A stretch of DNA of 64,000 nt from Golubevia sp. BC0850 (GCA_012976225.1 JAAVVG010000001.1:558001-622000); one strand, 5' to 3'; positions 1 through 12,860 are shown, numbered from the stretch's first letter. A program made the numbers and translations. The notes: generated from the letters alone by a model not told the origin.

Positions 1-2
1 TT

Positions 3-143
3 TCGAACATCGAGAATGAACCTCCAACTCAAGCAGAAGGGTTCTCTGAACCAGTTAAATTCGTTAGATGGGAATGGAAGGGAGATAAGAAGGAGAGAGA
101 AGTTTGGGAATCTTTCGCCGGGATCAAGAAAGAACGTCGCTGA
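3..143 (+). CDS. C-terminal end of an unidentified protein (partial, 5' end outside window)
   Basis: An open frame enters from the left edge and ends at TGA 141-143, giving the last 46 residues of a protein. The tail is charged and aromatic, with the motif VKFVRWEWKGDKKE and the terminus AGIKKERR, which is much more protein-like than the other frames here. No family is recognised from this fragment. The gene would be convergent with the Stm1-like gene whose stop is at 821. The alternative is that it is chance coding potential at a contig edge; extending the sequence to the left would settle this. Confidence 0.45.
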   Translation, partial: SNIENEPPTQAEGFSEPVKFVRWEWKGDKKEREVWESFAGIKKERR

Positions 144-820
144 AAGTCAATTTTTCTCCAATAAACTCAAACGACGAGCAAAGCCTCGAAATCGCATCCA
201 CTCCATATCAATTCTGTAACACTAGTCATTTCGCTGTCAATCGTCCTTTCAGCTTCTTCACATGACTTAATCTTCCCTGTGAGATATGAGATCTCGAAAC
301 AGATCCACCGATCGAGCGTCGTCAGATCTTCAGCGGTGCAGCCATCAGATATCAGAGACGATGGATCTGAAGGATCCCGCGAATTTTGGAGATTCATTTA
401 GCTATTGCATTTTTTGTGAGGTTTGATTTGTACGAAAAAGAGAACAGATAGGCAGGAAAGACGATGCTATATTAAATTTTGCCTGATTCTGTAGCTGAAT
501 ATGAGAGGTTGAATTTTGTGGTGGAGAAAAGAGAAAAATAGAGTTCTTTTGGGCTTGGGGTAGTTTCGAATGTTTTGGAGGGTTTTGAGAACAAATGAAA
601 AGGAGGTTGTTGTAAAGTACCGAGAAGATAACGATGAGGCATGATGAGTCTGTGAAACGGTGAAGTTGATTGAGAAAGAGAGAGTATAAACCAATCGAGA
701 GAGAAAGAAACCAAAGTAGTAGTAATTTCCTAGCCCTATTAAGAATTCCCTTTAGAGATTCTACTTTCCAATCTTTGAGACCTTTTCCCTTCGAGATCTT
801 CAGTCCTTCTCTGGATTGAT
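144..820. other. Convergent intergenic region
   Basis: This lies between two 3' ends. It holds AT-rich 3' UTR-like sequence. A minus-strand open frame at 167-397 has no recognisable family and lies downstream of the fragment ending at 143, so I do not call it. No RNA gene or repeat is seen. Confidence 0.4.
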
Positions 821-2580
821 TTATCCTAGAGATGGGAAGGCAGATTGATCGGCCAAGTTGACAGAGGCGGATTGAGCTGATCCTCCGCGTCCACCACGAG
901 GAGCTCCACGACCTCTTCCTCCGGCACCTGTTGAAATGGGGTGAGAAGAAAAAGAGCAAAAGCCAGCTTAGCGTAAGGAGAAGCTCGAGAAGAAGCTCTA
1001 GCGATCATTTCTCCGTAACTCGAAAACTCACCTCTTCCGGCACCTCTTCCTCTTCCACCTCTTCCACCACGTTCAGTACGCTCTTGTCTTGGAGACTCGA
1101 ATCTGGTCTCGATGTCGAGAGTCTGCTTTTGCTTTCTCTCCTTTTGAGTCTTGGTGTTCTCCTATCGAAATCGGAAGTGAAATCGAAATCGAAAAAGGAG
1201 ATGGAAGAGAGATGATTAGCTCAAGATCGACTACATGCGATTCCGTTATTGCATCGAAGCACAAAGCTTTTGAGACTCACCTTTAGAGTAGAAGCAAAGT
1301 ACTCAGAGTCATCTCTGGCAGCCTTGGTGACAGAGAAGTTCTTCCAGTTCTCCTCATCAGCAGCGGTACGAGCTTCCTTGGCTCCACCACCTAAAGTAGC
1401 TTTCTTGGCCAATTGCTCAGCAAGGTACTCGTCGTAGGTCTTGGTGTTGTCTGGCTCCTCTTCGATTGGAGCTGGCTTCTCCGAAGCCTCTCCGTTTGGA
1501 GCAGAGGCAGCAGCAGCGGCTTCACCGGTTTCTTGAGCAGCGTCAGCCTTGGCCTTCTCTTCGGTCTCGAGCTCACGCTCTCCATCTTCACCACCCCAAG
1601 CTTGACGAAGTTGCTTGTCAGTATCGCTAGAGCGAGATAAGTGAGAAGCAGATTTGCAGATTAGATTCTGATCAGCGATTCCTTCCAGCTCTAAACCCAG
1701 GTCCAGCTACCCTTATCGGCGCCCTCTCGCTCTCAACTCTCTTTTCCTAACTCGATACTCACGTGTGGGCAGTTTGAGAGTGTCTGTCAAAGTCACGTCC
1801 GCGACCACGTCCTCCACGGCCACGTCCCTCTCCACGACCACGACCACCACGTCCGCGACCTTCACCGGGTCCACCTGTTGAGATTTGAGTCATGAAAATC
1901 AGATCAGTACTTCCAGTTATCTTGTTTGTACCCTCTTGTACCCTCTTGTCCTTCGAGAGTGAAGCGAGATCGACGCTTGATCGTCTATTCGTTCTCTCAG
2001 CGCTCTTCCTTCCTCCCAGCAGGCCAATCTTCCTGAGTACTCACGACGGGCGTCCCTCTGTTCTCCTTGTGGAGCATCACCTCCAGCGGCACCTTCTGGG
2101 CGAGGAGCTCTAGCAGCACCACCACGAGCGGCACCTCTTGGAGCACGGTTGTTACCACGAGTGGCAGCGGCACCGACTACGTTACGTTGAGCTGGAGCAG
2201 AGGCTGGAGCGGTAGCAGGAGCCTTAGCTGGGGCGGGGGCAGCAACAGTATCGGCATCGTCTGATTGATGAGATTGAGGTTGTTGAATTGAGGTGGAGGA
2301 GGTGAGAGTGAGTTGGAAAAGTTGAGGAGGATTGGAAGAGTTGAGGTTGAGGTGGGAGGAAGGAGAGGGCGGGCCAGCGAGGGACAAAGATGGAATGAGG
2401 GAATGAGAATTGATAGCATACAGTCAGGTCAGTCGGAATCCAGAAATCAATCATAATCTTTATGGGAGAAGAGGAGGAAGGGAGTTGCTTGCAGTTTCTG
2501 ATTGATGCTGCTCTGCTGCTTTGCTTCTGCTACTAACCACCGAGGAGAGCGAAAGAGTTTCTACTTGCGACGCCAGACAT
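821..2580 (-). CDS. STM1: Stm1/SERBP1-type ribosome- and mRNA-binding protein
   Basis: Six exons (2580-2538, 2260-2045, 1874-1763, 1626-1281, 1080-1032, 927-821) give a 290-residue protein. The N-terminus carries the Stm1_N signature NSFALLG followed by acidic residues. Then come an Ala/Pro-rich stretch, an RGG-rich block encoded mostly by exon 3, the HABP4_PAI-RBP1 core around TYDEYLAEQLAKK, and two more short RGG blocks from exons 5-6. It ends in the typical AFPSLG. Family members bind ribosomes across the mRNA channel and G-quadruplex nucleic acid, and stabilise dormant ribosomes; that role is inferred from family. All phases close. The RGG blocks coincide with separate small exons, so exon skipping could change arginine-glycine content. 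Confidence 0.88.
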
Positions 2581-3311
2581 GGCTGTCGACTTTTGATAAG
2601 TAAGGTGGAGGTTTAAAGCTGTGAATAGAGATCAATTTGAAGGAAATGAATGATAAGGTAAAGATTGATGAGAGGTCAGAGGATGAATCGAATCAGATGG
2701 AAGGAATCCTTCCCACTTCTGGCTGCTGATCTTGTTCTGTGAATTGAAGTAATACCTACACTGTCTTGAATTGGAGTTGAGCTTTGATTTGACTTCTTGA
2801 GGAAATCGAGTTTCTTGAGCTTTCAAGGAGAAAAGAAAAGAAACAAAGAGGAGAGGGTGGGTGTGGGTTGGGTTCAAATGTAAAGACAAGCGACTTCCTT
2901 TGCACCCACAGCTTCTTCTTCCGCTTCACGCTTGTCGCCCTGTCTACTCGCCGCAGCACCATCGAAGGACGTTGCGAACATCAAATGTCATCGTCAAATG
3001 ATTGCAGTAAAGTTAGGGAATCATCTGATCATACTTTGATTTCATCGTCGGAAAATCAGAAAGCGAAAGGGGATGGTGAAAATGTCCCCCGGTCGCGTCT
3101 GTTCTCTCCAAATCACTTTCTCTCGCTCGATCTTCTAGCATAAAGGAAAGAGTTTCATTTTAAGGCATTTCAACATGAGTAAAGGTGAATAATGGAGGGT
3201 TTTTGAGACACACAAGTTTCTGAAAAGACAGAAAGAGTAAATGTGAAAGATCGAAAGCAATCTGATTTTTGGTTTTTTTTTACAAGAACAAAAATAAGAA
3301 CGCGAGAATAC
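2581..3311. other. Region between STM1 start and RPS3 stop
   Basis: This contains the 5' flank of the Stm1-like gene and the 3' flank of RPS3, both on the minus strand. Pyrimidine-rich stretches on the minus strand could belong to a 5' UTR intron, but I see no supported exon, RNA gene or repeat. Confidence 0.4.
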
Positions 3312-4828
3312 TTAGAAGGCAGCTTGAGCTGGGGCTTCGGCAGCTAAGAACAACGACAGAAGAAGGAAAAGGAGGAAGGGTCAGAGAGCTGAGCTGCAAA
3401 AGAGACGAATTTCTTCGACTAGTTATACTTACCAGCTTCTGGAGCAGCTTCGACTGGAGCTTCTTGAGCTTGTGGAACCTCAGCTGGCATCTTGGATTCA
3501 GACATGACTTGGGTAATCTCGGCTTCGGCCTTTGGCTCAAGGATCTGGAAGTGAAGAAAGGGGGAAAGGGGGGAAGGTCAGAATGTGTGCTTCGAAATTC
3601 CGAAGTGAAAGCAAGAAATGAGCGTTGCTAGAGCTGAGACTTACAGTGACGGCATCTGGGAGAGGGAAGGGTCTTCCAGCTTGTCCAGTTGGATCCCATC
3701 CGGACATGCTGAGAGGTTGGAAGTGAAGGAAGGGGGAGGGAGATTTGGGGGATGGTCAGCTCCTGTCTATCCAAACGATCTCTCTCCTACGCAGTTGGCC
3801 TCTATTCGTTCCAGCAATCTTTGCAGAACTAGATTGACTCCTTCAGCACTCTATCCATTGTTCCCTAATTTCCCTTCCATCATCTCCTTTCTGCCTTCTC
3901 CTTTCAGCTCCTCCCATCTTTGCTTCCCGCGCTTCTTCCCGGCTCTCCAGCCAATTCCAACTTGAAAACTCACATCTTGACCTTAACTCCGAGCACTCCT
4001 TGCTTCATAAGAACGTGACGAACAGCTTCATCGACGAAATCTCTAACAGGTTGACCAGAGTGAATCATGAATCCATCAGTGAACTTCATAGCCTTAGCTC
4101 TGGCAGCTCTTAACTTTCCAGAGACAACGACTTCACAACCTTTAGCACCGTTCTCCATAGCGAAACGAAGAACTCCGTAGGCAGCACGACGAACGGCCAA
4201 ACCACCAAGTAACTTGTAACGTAGAGATTCACATTGAGCGACGGCGTTGAGCCCACGGTTTTGAACTCTCTCGGCATAAAGTTCCAAGGAGTTGTCTGGG
4301 AACTTGAAACGCTTTTGAACTAGAGAGGTGAGTTCACGGATACGACGACCTTTGTCTCCTAGAACCTCTTGGGTGTGAGTGGCTCTGATGATGATTTCGG
4401 TACGGGCGTGAGTGACACGAACTTCACATCCAGAGTATCCTTCTTCGGATAGCTCACGAGTGAAGAATTCGTTGAGTTCAGCGGCGAAGACTCCGTCAGC
4501 AACGAACTGGAGAGAGGAAGAGAGGAGAAGGTGGTGGTTAGAAGGGCCAGCAGGCAGGTGGGACTGCTTCCAACGAAGTCGATTCTTGAGGTTCGAAAAT
4601 GATTATGAACTATTATCTAGTCAAATTTGATCTTCTAGAAAGAGAAGAGAAGTAGATTGTTTTTCCTTCTTGATCTTTCTTTGCTTCTTCCTATTTTCTT
4701 CCTGCTTCCTTCTTGCCATCCTCCGAATCTCCCTCGTCCTTCCAGACCTCTGACTCATCTGTTGATTCCAACTGACAGTCTGAGTGTATTCTCACCTTTC
4801 TCTTCTTGGAAATGTTTGCGGAAGCCAT
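3312..4828 (-). CDS. RPS3: 40S ribosomal protein S3 (uS3)
   Basis: Five exons (4828-4796, 4506-3974, 3708-3645, 3544-3433, 3343-3312) encode 257 residues, close to the eukaryotic uS3 length. The start [12 protein letters not shown] is followed by the KH-domain signature [15 protein letters not shown] and the highly conserved block [19 protein letters not shown]. Later segments include the conserved [17 protein letters not shown] and [16 protein letters not shown]. The acidic Ala/Pro-rich tail is typical of fungal S3. The protein sits at the mRNA entry channel of the 40S subunit. Introns of 289, 265, 100 and 89 nt were searched by eye for box C/D motifs without a hit. Phases close exactly. Confidence 0.97.
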
Positions 4829-6094
4829 AATGTTCTTGATGTGTTCAAGAGGAGAGAAAAGTGGTGGGTGAAGACCTCTGGACTCCAAAACTGCCGGTGC
4901 TGCTTCGGCGATACTTCCTCTTTCCTCTCTTCTCTTCTTCTTGTCTCTCCTTCTTCCCAAAGTTTTTCAGTGTGAGTTGTCAGAAAATGTTCCTATTCCC
5001 CTCCTACTCATTTCAAGACAAGACAGATTGGGAGTGGAGTCCTCAAGTCAGTCACCCTTTCGCAGAAGAAAGTTCCCATCCTCCATCCTCCCTCGATTCG
5101 GCAATGAAGAAACGGACAGCGAGCCTTGATCAGCTCAATTTATTGTCCACCTTTTAACTGGCACCTCTTGAACAAGTAGATTTGCCTTAACGGGCAAGTC
5201 TGCGATGAATCACAACTTTGATCTCTGAGCCGCTACCTTCCTGAGAAGCAAATCTTCTCTTTTATCTTTTCTCTCCCTCTTTGTTTGCATCCCTGCGACT
5301 CTTACTGACCTTACCTGTCTCTTCTTTTTCTCTTCCGTTCCAAAGGTATGTGTTCTCAAATTCAATTTCATCGTTGAGATCAAACGTTGTTCATGAGTGT
5401 GTTCCTCTGGTGATCGAGGTGAACCCAAGTGGGAGCTATTTGGGAGTGATACGAGATGCAGCAAGGCAGTTCAGTCCGAAGGAAAGAGAGAAGAGCTTCA
5501 ATGATGGGTTCAAGGCAGAACTGAGTTTCAGGTAGAAAAGCTGGCATAAATGCAAGGTCAAGAACTCCTCCTGTCCTCACCCCTTCCCCTTCCACGGCAG
5601 ATCTTAAGAGCACTAGATCCTCAAAGTATCTCCCAGAGTTAATTCTCTAAATACTTTAAATCCTTAGTCTAGTTTTTGAGTCATAAACTGCCAAGAACAA
5701 GCCTCTTCTTTCATCTCATCGTTTCATCTTTAACAAACGTTTTCTGGAAGAGAAGTTTCCCCTGGATTCTTCTCGACTTTTAGACCTCTGGTTCTGGAGG
5801 GAATGTTTGGGATTTGTAAAGTTGAGCTTACACTTTATAATGAAGCCCTATTAGAATCCGAATTTGGATTAAGTGAGATTTTGAAACCCTTTAGTGGGAG
5901 TTGGATTCAAATGCGCTTTGGTTTTAGAAGTGACATTTCTACTTTCTTGCTGTAGATACAGACTTTTGAAATGCTATTGATTTGGATTGATTTGAATTGA
6001 ATGTGAAGTACCGATGACAAAATGAAAATGTGTGAAAGAAAGGGAAGGGAAGTGCATCTAAAATTCGACGTTGTCGAAGCTCTTGGTCTACATT
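4829..6094. other. Region upstream of RPS3 and downstream of MUG190-like gene
   Basis: About 1.27 kb without a supported gene. It must contain the RPS3 promoter and the 3' UTR of the C2/SMP gene, both minus strand. Scattered open frames of 60-100 codons on both strands lack homology or coherent splice structure. AT content rises between about 5640 and 6060, as expected of a 3' end. Confidence 0.4.
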
Positions 6095-9000
6095 CTACAT
6101 CTCACTTTCAACATGTTGACTTCTCCTGTCCTGAATATTAAAACTACCAGAAACTCTCTTAACTTTATCTCCAGCAGAATTAGCCAGCCAAGTAGCAGTT
6201 CTAACTGGCTTGAATTGTTTGATTCCTCTCTGTTGTCGATGAAGTTCTTTTCTCTCCTCTGACCACTTCTTAAACTTTTCTTTCAGTCCCATTTCTTTCC
6301 CATCTCCCTCGATTCCTTCCTCACTCTCGTCATCATCTTGATTGAAGATTTCAGATTCCACCGGATCGTCCTCTCCAACATTCCAGTTCGAAGTCTTTTC
6401 CTTTGGGTTCTCGCTTTCACTTCCAGAATCAGAGGCAGAACCTTCTCCATCGTCTCCGTCTTCGTCGTTTGAATCTCTGAAATCGTCTGAAGCGGACTTG
6501 GTGAAGTCACCATGATCCGTTCTCATTCCTTGAGCAACGCAGCATCTCCAAGCTTCCATCACGTCTTTGGAGTCGGCAGCGTTTTGCTTTACGTGAATGT
6601 AGCCTATACCAGACCTGAAGAAGAAAGGCGAGAAGAAGGGAAAGAAGAAGGGGAGGTGGGTAGAGAAGAGGCAAAAGGGGGTAAGCGTCGACCCAAATTC
6701 TCGCTTTCTGTTCAACTTGTTAAGAAGCATCGCAAGTCGGTCGAAGTTTTCTTCCAGATCAAATCTGGCTTCAAAGAATACTCACTTCAATCTCATCTTG
6801 AAATCCAATTCTCCCACGTTATGAACTCCAAACTTCTCAGCTTCCGATTCGTCTCGATAATCTGAATAGTTCTGCTTCAGTCTATGGAAGTCATTATTGT
6901 CAGCTCTCCAGATAGGCAATCTGAGATGAATAACCCTGTCATCATCCATGTCTTGAAGCCAGAGAATAGAAACGAAATGAGTTTTTCGACCTAAAGCTGC
7001 TGGACTTTTGAATTCCAGTAGAAGGGGAGTTGCATAACGTCTTCGAAGAGGAATCTTCATAGCTGGTGTCTTGTTGGGAACGTTCCATCTGACTCCGTAG
7101 ACTTTCCGATCTCCAGAAAGAGTCAAAGAGGTCTTTTGAAGTGAGCTCGATTCTGGAATCGATGGCTGTTCCTTCAAGTCTCCTGCTTCCATTTCTTCTC
7201 CTTGGTCTATCTTCTTGGCATGTAGATGCGAGAGTTTCGTTGTGTATGATAAGGTACTGAACTTGATGTTGCAGCTTTGAAGCTCCTTTCTGAGGTGGTC
7301 GTCTGCTAGCTTTGTCGCTTGAAGGTTTGAATGAATCTGAGCTGTAGCGACATCCCAACCAAGCTTCGAGTTCTCCTTTCCTAAACCGTCCACGCCTCGG
7401 AAAAGAATCGAAAGTTTGACTTGGCCTCTTCCAGTACCTCCCCCAATAGGGAAGAATCTTGTGACTTGAGAGGCTCCTTCCTCCTTGAACAGTTCGTGCA
7501 ACTTGATGGGGACGACTCCTAGAATCGGATCCGCTTCTCTGAGCCTAAGAGAATTCCAGAACGGGGAGAGAGATTAGTCAAAGGAGATCGTCAAAGATAA
7601 TGATGGGGATACAAGAATTCACCCTAACTCACCTACGATCTCTAACGACCACCATGATCAGAGTCCTTCTCCAGTCTCTGATGAACCTCTCCGTTCCCGC
7701 TTGGAAGAAAGGAGCATTTGTCAGAGACTTGACTCTAGAGACGAAGACCGTTTGATCGTTGAGTATGACCGAGCAGTAAGAGCTTGGAGCATTTGGACTA
7801 TCCTCGTCGTTATGAAGATCGTCGAAGCTCTGACCTGGCTCGAAACTCGAATTTGGACGAACGTGAGTCTTGGTATCCACGATCTCCAAGCCAGTGATTT
7901 GATGAATCTGGACCGACAAGATCCCCGAAGGTCTGTCAAACAAGACGGAGGAAAGGTCGGTTAGAAAGGTTGGGAAAAGTGGAATACAGCTTCGTCAAAA
8001 AGGAAGGTCGGTCAGTTGAATCAAAAAATCCATTTTTAATACTCACATTTCAGGATCTGGCATTTGAAAGCCGACTCCAAAGTCCTTGTGTCGAGTTTGT
8101 CTAGCCTCTTCTTGTTCTTCTCTTGAATTCTCCTTGCTCGGTTCGATCTTGACCTCTTTCTTAACGTCTTCTTCCAATCGACGAGCGTTGGCCTCGTCCT
8201 TGGAGTCATGTACCTTCTCTCCGCTCTCAGGATTGGACTTTACGGGATTTTGAACTCTATCAGCTTTAGGAAAGTATCCGACTGAGTATTGCAGGTTTCC
8301 TTGCTTCGTCGTCGTATTCGAGAGTCCCATCAAGGTGACGTTTCTGTTATGCAACTTTCCAGAGGAATTGACGAGATCCACAAGATCGATCTCAACACGT
8401 CCAAGAACATCGTCTGAAGAGAAGCGATCCGAATCCCACAAAGAAATGGTCACCTTTTCCTTTGCTCGAATTGCAGCTGAATGGAGAAGTAAGACGTGAC
8501 GTTCCTCCCAACGAGGGTTCAGATCGTCCAAAGCAACTCTGGTGGCGTAGAGCACTGTGAGTCGGAAAAAGTAGATGGGAGAAGAATCAGTAGGGCGAAT
8601 CTAAGAAAGCAAGTCTCGGATTAGACTCACCCTTGTTCTGCCTAGAGTAGCTGATGGTACAGTAAGGATCTGAAGAGCCTCTTCTGTCTTGTTTCTCGAG
8701 ATCGGAAGCAGAATGAATCCAAATAACGATCAGACCGAGAGCATCTACTTCTCGCTTCACGTTATCTCCAGCGATGATCTCTCCAAGATCGATCTTCATG
8801 GAGCTAGGAGCTACGTATTCAGCTAGAGCTACCTTGATAGACGATTCGATTAGGTTTGAGATGAGAGGTAGGTTTGACGTGTTGATTCTCAAAGGGACTA
8901 CTTCTATGCGGGCTCTAGGAAGTCCGACAAAAGTAAAGGTCACATCTTTGACGAAAGGTGGATCAGGAGTAATCTGAATTCTTAATCTGACAGTTCCTAC

Positions 9001-10654
9001 GAAACCTTTAATCTCCACCCAAACCGGTAGAGGAAAAGAAACCCATTTCTTCAGACCTACGAAGAAGTTGATTAAAAGATGAGCATTTCTAGATTTTGAT
9101 TCTACTCTGTTAGCTACTGGCTTTGCTCTATAGACCAGACTGAGTTCGAAGTTGATGTAAGCGGCACCTTTCTCTTCATCCGGCCTTTCTTTTGATGCTC
9201 CTGTAGTTGAACTGTCTGCTGCTTTTGGATCAGAAGCAGAAGTATCACCTTGTTCGTGATGATTCCTAAGATCTTCGACCTCTCTATCCGGTAGAATCTT
9301 GAGACCAGTGATTCTAATTGGAGTTGAACCTTGAGCCAAGTCTACGACCTTGACAGCGTTGATGAAACTAGGGATGGAAGCTTGCATGACGTCTTCGAGT
9401 GTCGATCCTAAAGAGCTGAAGAGGTTGGAATCCATCACTTCCCAGACTGAGGTGAATAGAGAAAGAGAATCTTAGATGAGATTACATTTCAAAGGGTCAA
9501 GACAGCTCTTGAAACTCACCAGAGCCTAACAAGGTATTCAACCATTCCGCTCCCTCCTTGAAACCTTCTTCTTCCTGCGCTTGAGCTTCTTCATCCGACG
9601 TCTCATTGTCCTCTTTCGTCGGGCTTCGACCGGAATCAGTCTCCCTCAAAGCATCTCTTCCTCTCTGACCTTCTCTTTCCCATCGCCTATCTTCGATCTC
9701 TTCTCGCAAATGATGAAAAGCAAACCAGCCCAAATAGACGTTCGAAGCCACCAAAGAAAGAGCCACGAATAGAGAGTTCCGGAGATACCAGAGAATTGCA
9801 AGAGACCATATGCTCCAGAGGGGAAGAAGAGCATAATGAATTTCTGTGATTGAAGTTGGGAGAGGGATCTCAGGTGGGAAGGGAAGATTGAGGATGTTAT
9901 TCGCTCGAGTTCCCTTGATCCTTTCTTCCTGTCTCCCCTTTGCTTTGAGTTTCGCTGATATCTTCTGATCTTTCGTTGGAGCTGAGCTGAATCGCTTCTT
10001 GATTGAACTGAACGGAGATTTTGTTGGAAGTGTTGGTGATTCTGAAGGCTTTGCTTGAGAGTCCGTCCGTTGCTCCGTTTCTGCGATGGCATCGGCATAT
10101 TCTCTCCTTCCGACCTATTCGAAAATGATAGAGAATGGATTGAGCATCAGAAGAGGGAGCGGAGAGCAGTCGTTTCCTCTTATCTCCTGCCCACTCACAT
10201 CACTGATCTTGATCTTTCGATTGGTGGTAGGATCGACTACCACTCTCTCATTCCTCCTTTTCCTCCTCTTTAATTCTCTCTTCGATTTACTGTCCTCCCT
10301 GTCCTTATCTTGACCAGTACTTGCAGTGTCTAGGCTCTTGATCTCCGAGCCTTGATTTCCTGGTGGAGCTGAATCTCTTTCCTTTTCCTTTCCCTTGACG
10401 TTGTTCATTCCATTCGAAAAGCTTTCTTGCTCACCGTTGTCAATTCCTTTCCTTTGATCAAACTCATTCTCACCAGCTAAAGAATCACCATCTGTATCAT
10501 CTTCACTACTTCCGAGTGACTCTTCCGTGTCACTTTCAGTCTCTCCTCTTCCCCTTCTCTCTATGACTTCACTCAGTCCTTTCTGAAAGAACCTTTGAAC
10601 TCTTGGAATCGGCTTGTTTTCTGAATAAACATCTTTGTGATGATGCTCTGTCAT
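6095..10654 (-). CDS. SMP- and C2-domain lipid-transfer/tether protein (Mug190/tricalbin type)
   Basis: Seven exons (10654-10199, 10114-9520, 9446-8631, 8554-8047, 7932-7633, 7544-6786, 6614-6095) encode 1317 residues. The N-terminal 240 residues are charged and basic. A hydrophobic hairpin-like segment follows at about 246-285 (LWSIWSLAILWYL). An SMP lipid-binding domain spans about 335-560, with VGLPRARIEVVPL near its end. The first C2 domain is at about 590-740 (SDPYCTISY, then NPRWEE) and a second at about 790-960. The acidic C-terminus ends VESEM. Proteins of this plan bridge endoplasmic reticulum to plasma membrane and move lipids; fission yeast Mug190 is the closest named relative I recognise. 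The start at 10654 gives the family-like EHHHKDVYSENKPIP. An upstream frame to 10875 is probably 5' UTR. Confidence 0.85.
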
Positions 10655-11070
10655 TTGCTGATCTTGATGACTTCTTGAAAATGCTGCGAGTGTTCATGAG
10701 CAAGATGTATCGAGGAGATTCTTATCTCCTCTTTCCTCCATTCAGGTTCTATTCCCAACAATGAATGCCTTTCTTCTATCCTTTGACGAGATCTCCCTAA
10801 GTATGGAAACTCAGTCTCAATCCAAAAACCACAAGCGAAAGAGGAATGCCATAAAATCAGAACCTTTGATTTCAACTTTTCAATTGATTTTTAAAAGGAG
10901 AGATGTCCTTTTGAGTGAGTGTGTAGTTATGAGGGAGGAAGAGTATGAGTGTACATGAAAGCATAACAAGAAAATATAGGAATCTGAAGAAAAACAATGA
11001 AATGGAAAGAAAGAAATGTGCGATGGGAGGTTCTTGACGACGGAAGGGTTGTGAATTTAAAAGAAGTTGC
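10655..11070. other. Promoter side of MUG190-like gene and 3' flank of RPL32
   Basis: No supported gene. An open minus-strand frame (10651-10875) runs into the start of the SMP/C2 gene but ends at a stop just before it and looks like leader sequence. Confidence 0.35.
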
Positions 11071-12153
11071 TTAAGCTTCCTCAGCACGGACACGAGCGTT
11101 GGCGTTGGTGACCTTGACTCCGAGAACCTTGGCCCTGGAAGAGGAGGAGGAGAGGAAGAGAGGGGAGGTTAGAAGGGGATCCAGAGGTCGAATGTATGCG
11201 AGATTTTAGAAACATTACGACGCCCTGACAGGCTCCCAATGATGGTAGAAATAGCAGATCTAACAGGTCCTCATATGAGTTAGGTATATTCATTGCTGGA
11301 AGGGAGAGGTCCTTCTGTTTCCTTCCTGTCCTTCAGGTGCCATCATCAGCTCCCACCAAGTCCCTATTCTCTTTCCGACGACAATTCATTCCGCCTCCAT
11401 CGCTCGTGGGCTTTCTGATTTCCTGTCTAATCGTACAATCCAGCCGCTTCCCAGCTCTTGAATTTAACGTCTTGAAATCGATCCCAAATCTTGTTGCTAC
11501 GACTTCGGAATCTGTCCTCGAGAGAAGTTACTCACTTCTCTAGGATCTCAATACGCTTGCGGGAAGAGACGTTGTGAGCGATTTCAGCAGCGTAAGATCC
11601 GTTGTGCCTGTTGGGAGAATGGAATTTGGGTGAGATTCGAGGGTCAGCACTTACTTCTGGTGTGTCATTAGGACATTTCCCCTTTCTTCACCCAAGAACG
11701 ACAACTCCCTCTTCCTTCGACTCTAGTAGTAGTCAAATCTACTCCATTTCTCTGTTCAAGCCCTCTCTCATGTCCGTCCCTTGCTGTCCAGCGCCCCAAG
11801 CCTGAGCTTGCACCTTCCTCAGCACCACCATGTCCCACCACCAATCCACTCTCCAGTCTCTTCCCCTCCACCTCGACTCTCAATCCTCCTACGCACATGA
11901 GTAGTAAATCCATATCCCTGACGTTAGAGACCACTAGACGTCTGTATCCGTTTGGCATGAGATGTCTAGTCTTCTTGTTGGAACCGTAACCGATCTTTGG
12001 CATAGACATCTTTCCTCTGAAACGTCTACGGACACAATTATCGATACCCTTTGGCTTTCTCCATGATTCAGAGACAGTCTTGAATCGGTCAGACTGGTGA
12101 CGGGCGAACTTCTTAGTTCTCTTCTTGACGATGGGGATCTTGGAGGCTGGCAT
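11071..12153 (-). CDS. RPL32: 60S ribosomal protein L32 (eL32)
   Basis: Three exons (12153-11897, 11607-11536, 11134-11071) encode 130 residues, the usual eL32 length. Diagnostic segments are [45 protein letters not shown], then [18 protein letters not shown] from exon 2 and [19 protein letters not shown] from exon 3. The first donor is GTGCGT, less common than the GTGAGT used elsewhere. It is divergently arranged with RPL16, with about 700 bp between the two start codons, so the two ribosomal protein genes probably share control elements. Confidence 0.97.
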
Positions 12154-12860
12154 TCTGTTGGTGAAAGGAAAGATGCGTTAGTCTTTTTGAAAGCTGTTTT
12201 CGATTTTGAGGATTGTTTTTGTTGGGGAAGAGGAGAGGATGTTGAGGCTTTTTGAAGGATTTGAGGTTGGATGGAAGAATTTTGAATTTTCTTCTCTTCT
12301 TGTTGGTTGGATGCTGGCTCTCGTCTTCCACTTCTGCTTCGTCCGATAGAATATGCTTATGAGATAGATGAATTGGCTCGTTTCTGAAGAAGAAATACTT
12401 ACTTTGAACTTGCTTGAAGATAGATCCTGGGAAGAAAATATTTGTTGGTGGTGGTGACTTGAGAAGAGCCCAGATCAAACGTTCGTTAGAACGTTCGGTT
12501 CACTCTTGACACCAAGAGGGAGGACAAATCGATGTTACCAATTTCTCGAACTCACGCAAGTCCACAAAAAAGGTTCGTTTTATCAAATCCAGAGTTCATG
12601 AAAGAAGACTCAAGATGATCAAAATGCAAAGATGAGGCAGAGAGAGAGAGAGAGAAGAGCGGGAACGAATTGGCTCAACTTGGGAGGAGAGGAAGATTTT
12701 CTTCCAATTCAAAACTTCAGCCATCTTCAACTCAACTCTTCTCTTTCTCGCTCATCTTGATCAATCAAGAATTCAAAATTGTAGTCATCTTCAAATCCCG
12801 AAATCGCAACTCGCAGAACAGGCAGGCTGAACTCGCTGTCCCTTCCTCTCTCTTCCTCAG
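12154..12860. promoter_or_regulatory. Shared divergent promoter region of RPL32 and RPL16
   Basis: This 707 bp gap separates the start codons of two divergently transcribed ribosomal protein genes. It contains a duplicated octamer (see 12478-12497), a short (GA)n run near 12640 and pyrimidine-rich leader sequence on each side. No other gene is supported. Bidirectional control is an inference from the arrangement. Confidence 0.55.
12478..12497. promoter_or_regulatory. Duplicated AACGTTCG octamer in the ribosomal protein divergent promoter
   Basis: Two perfect copies of AACGTTCG begin at 12478 and 12490, one and a fraction helical turns apart. Each contains the palindrome AACGTT. The position, roughly midway between RPL32 and RPL16, suggests a factor-binding site. 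Which factor binds is unknown. Confidence 0.4.
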
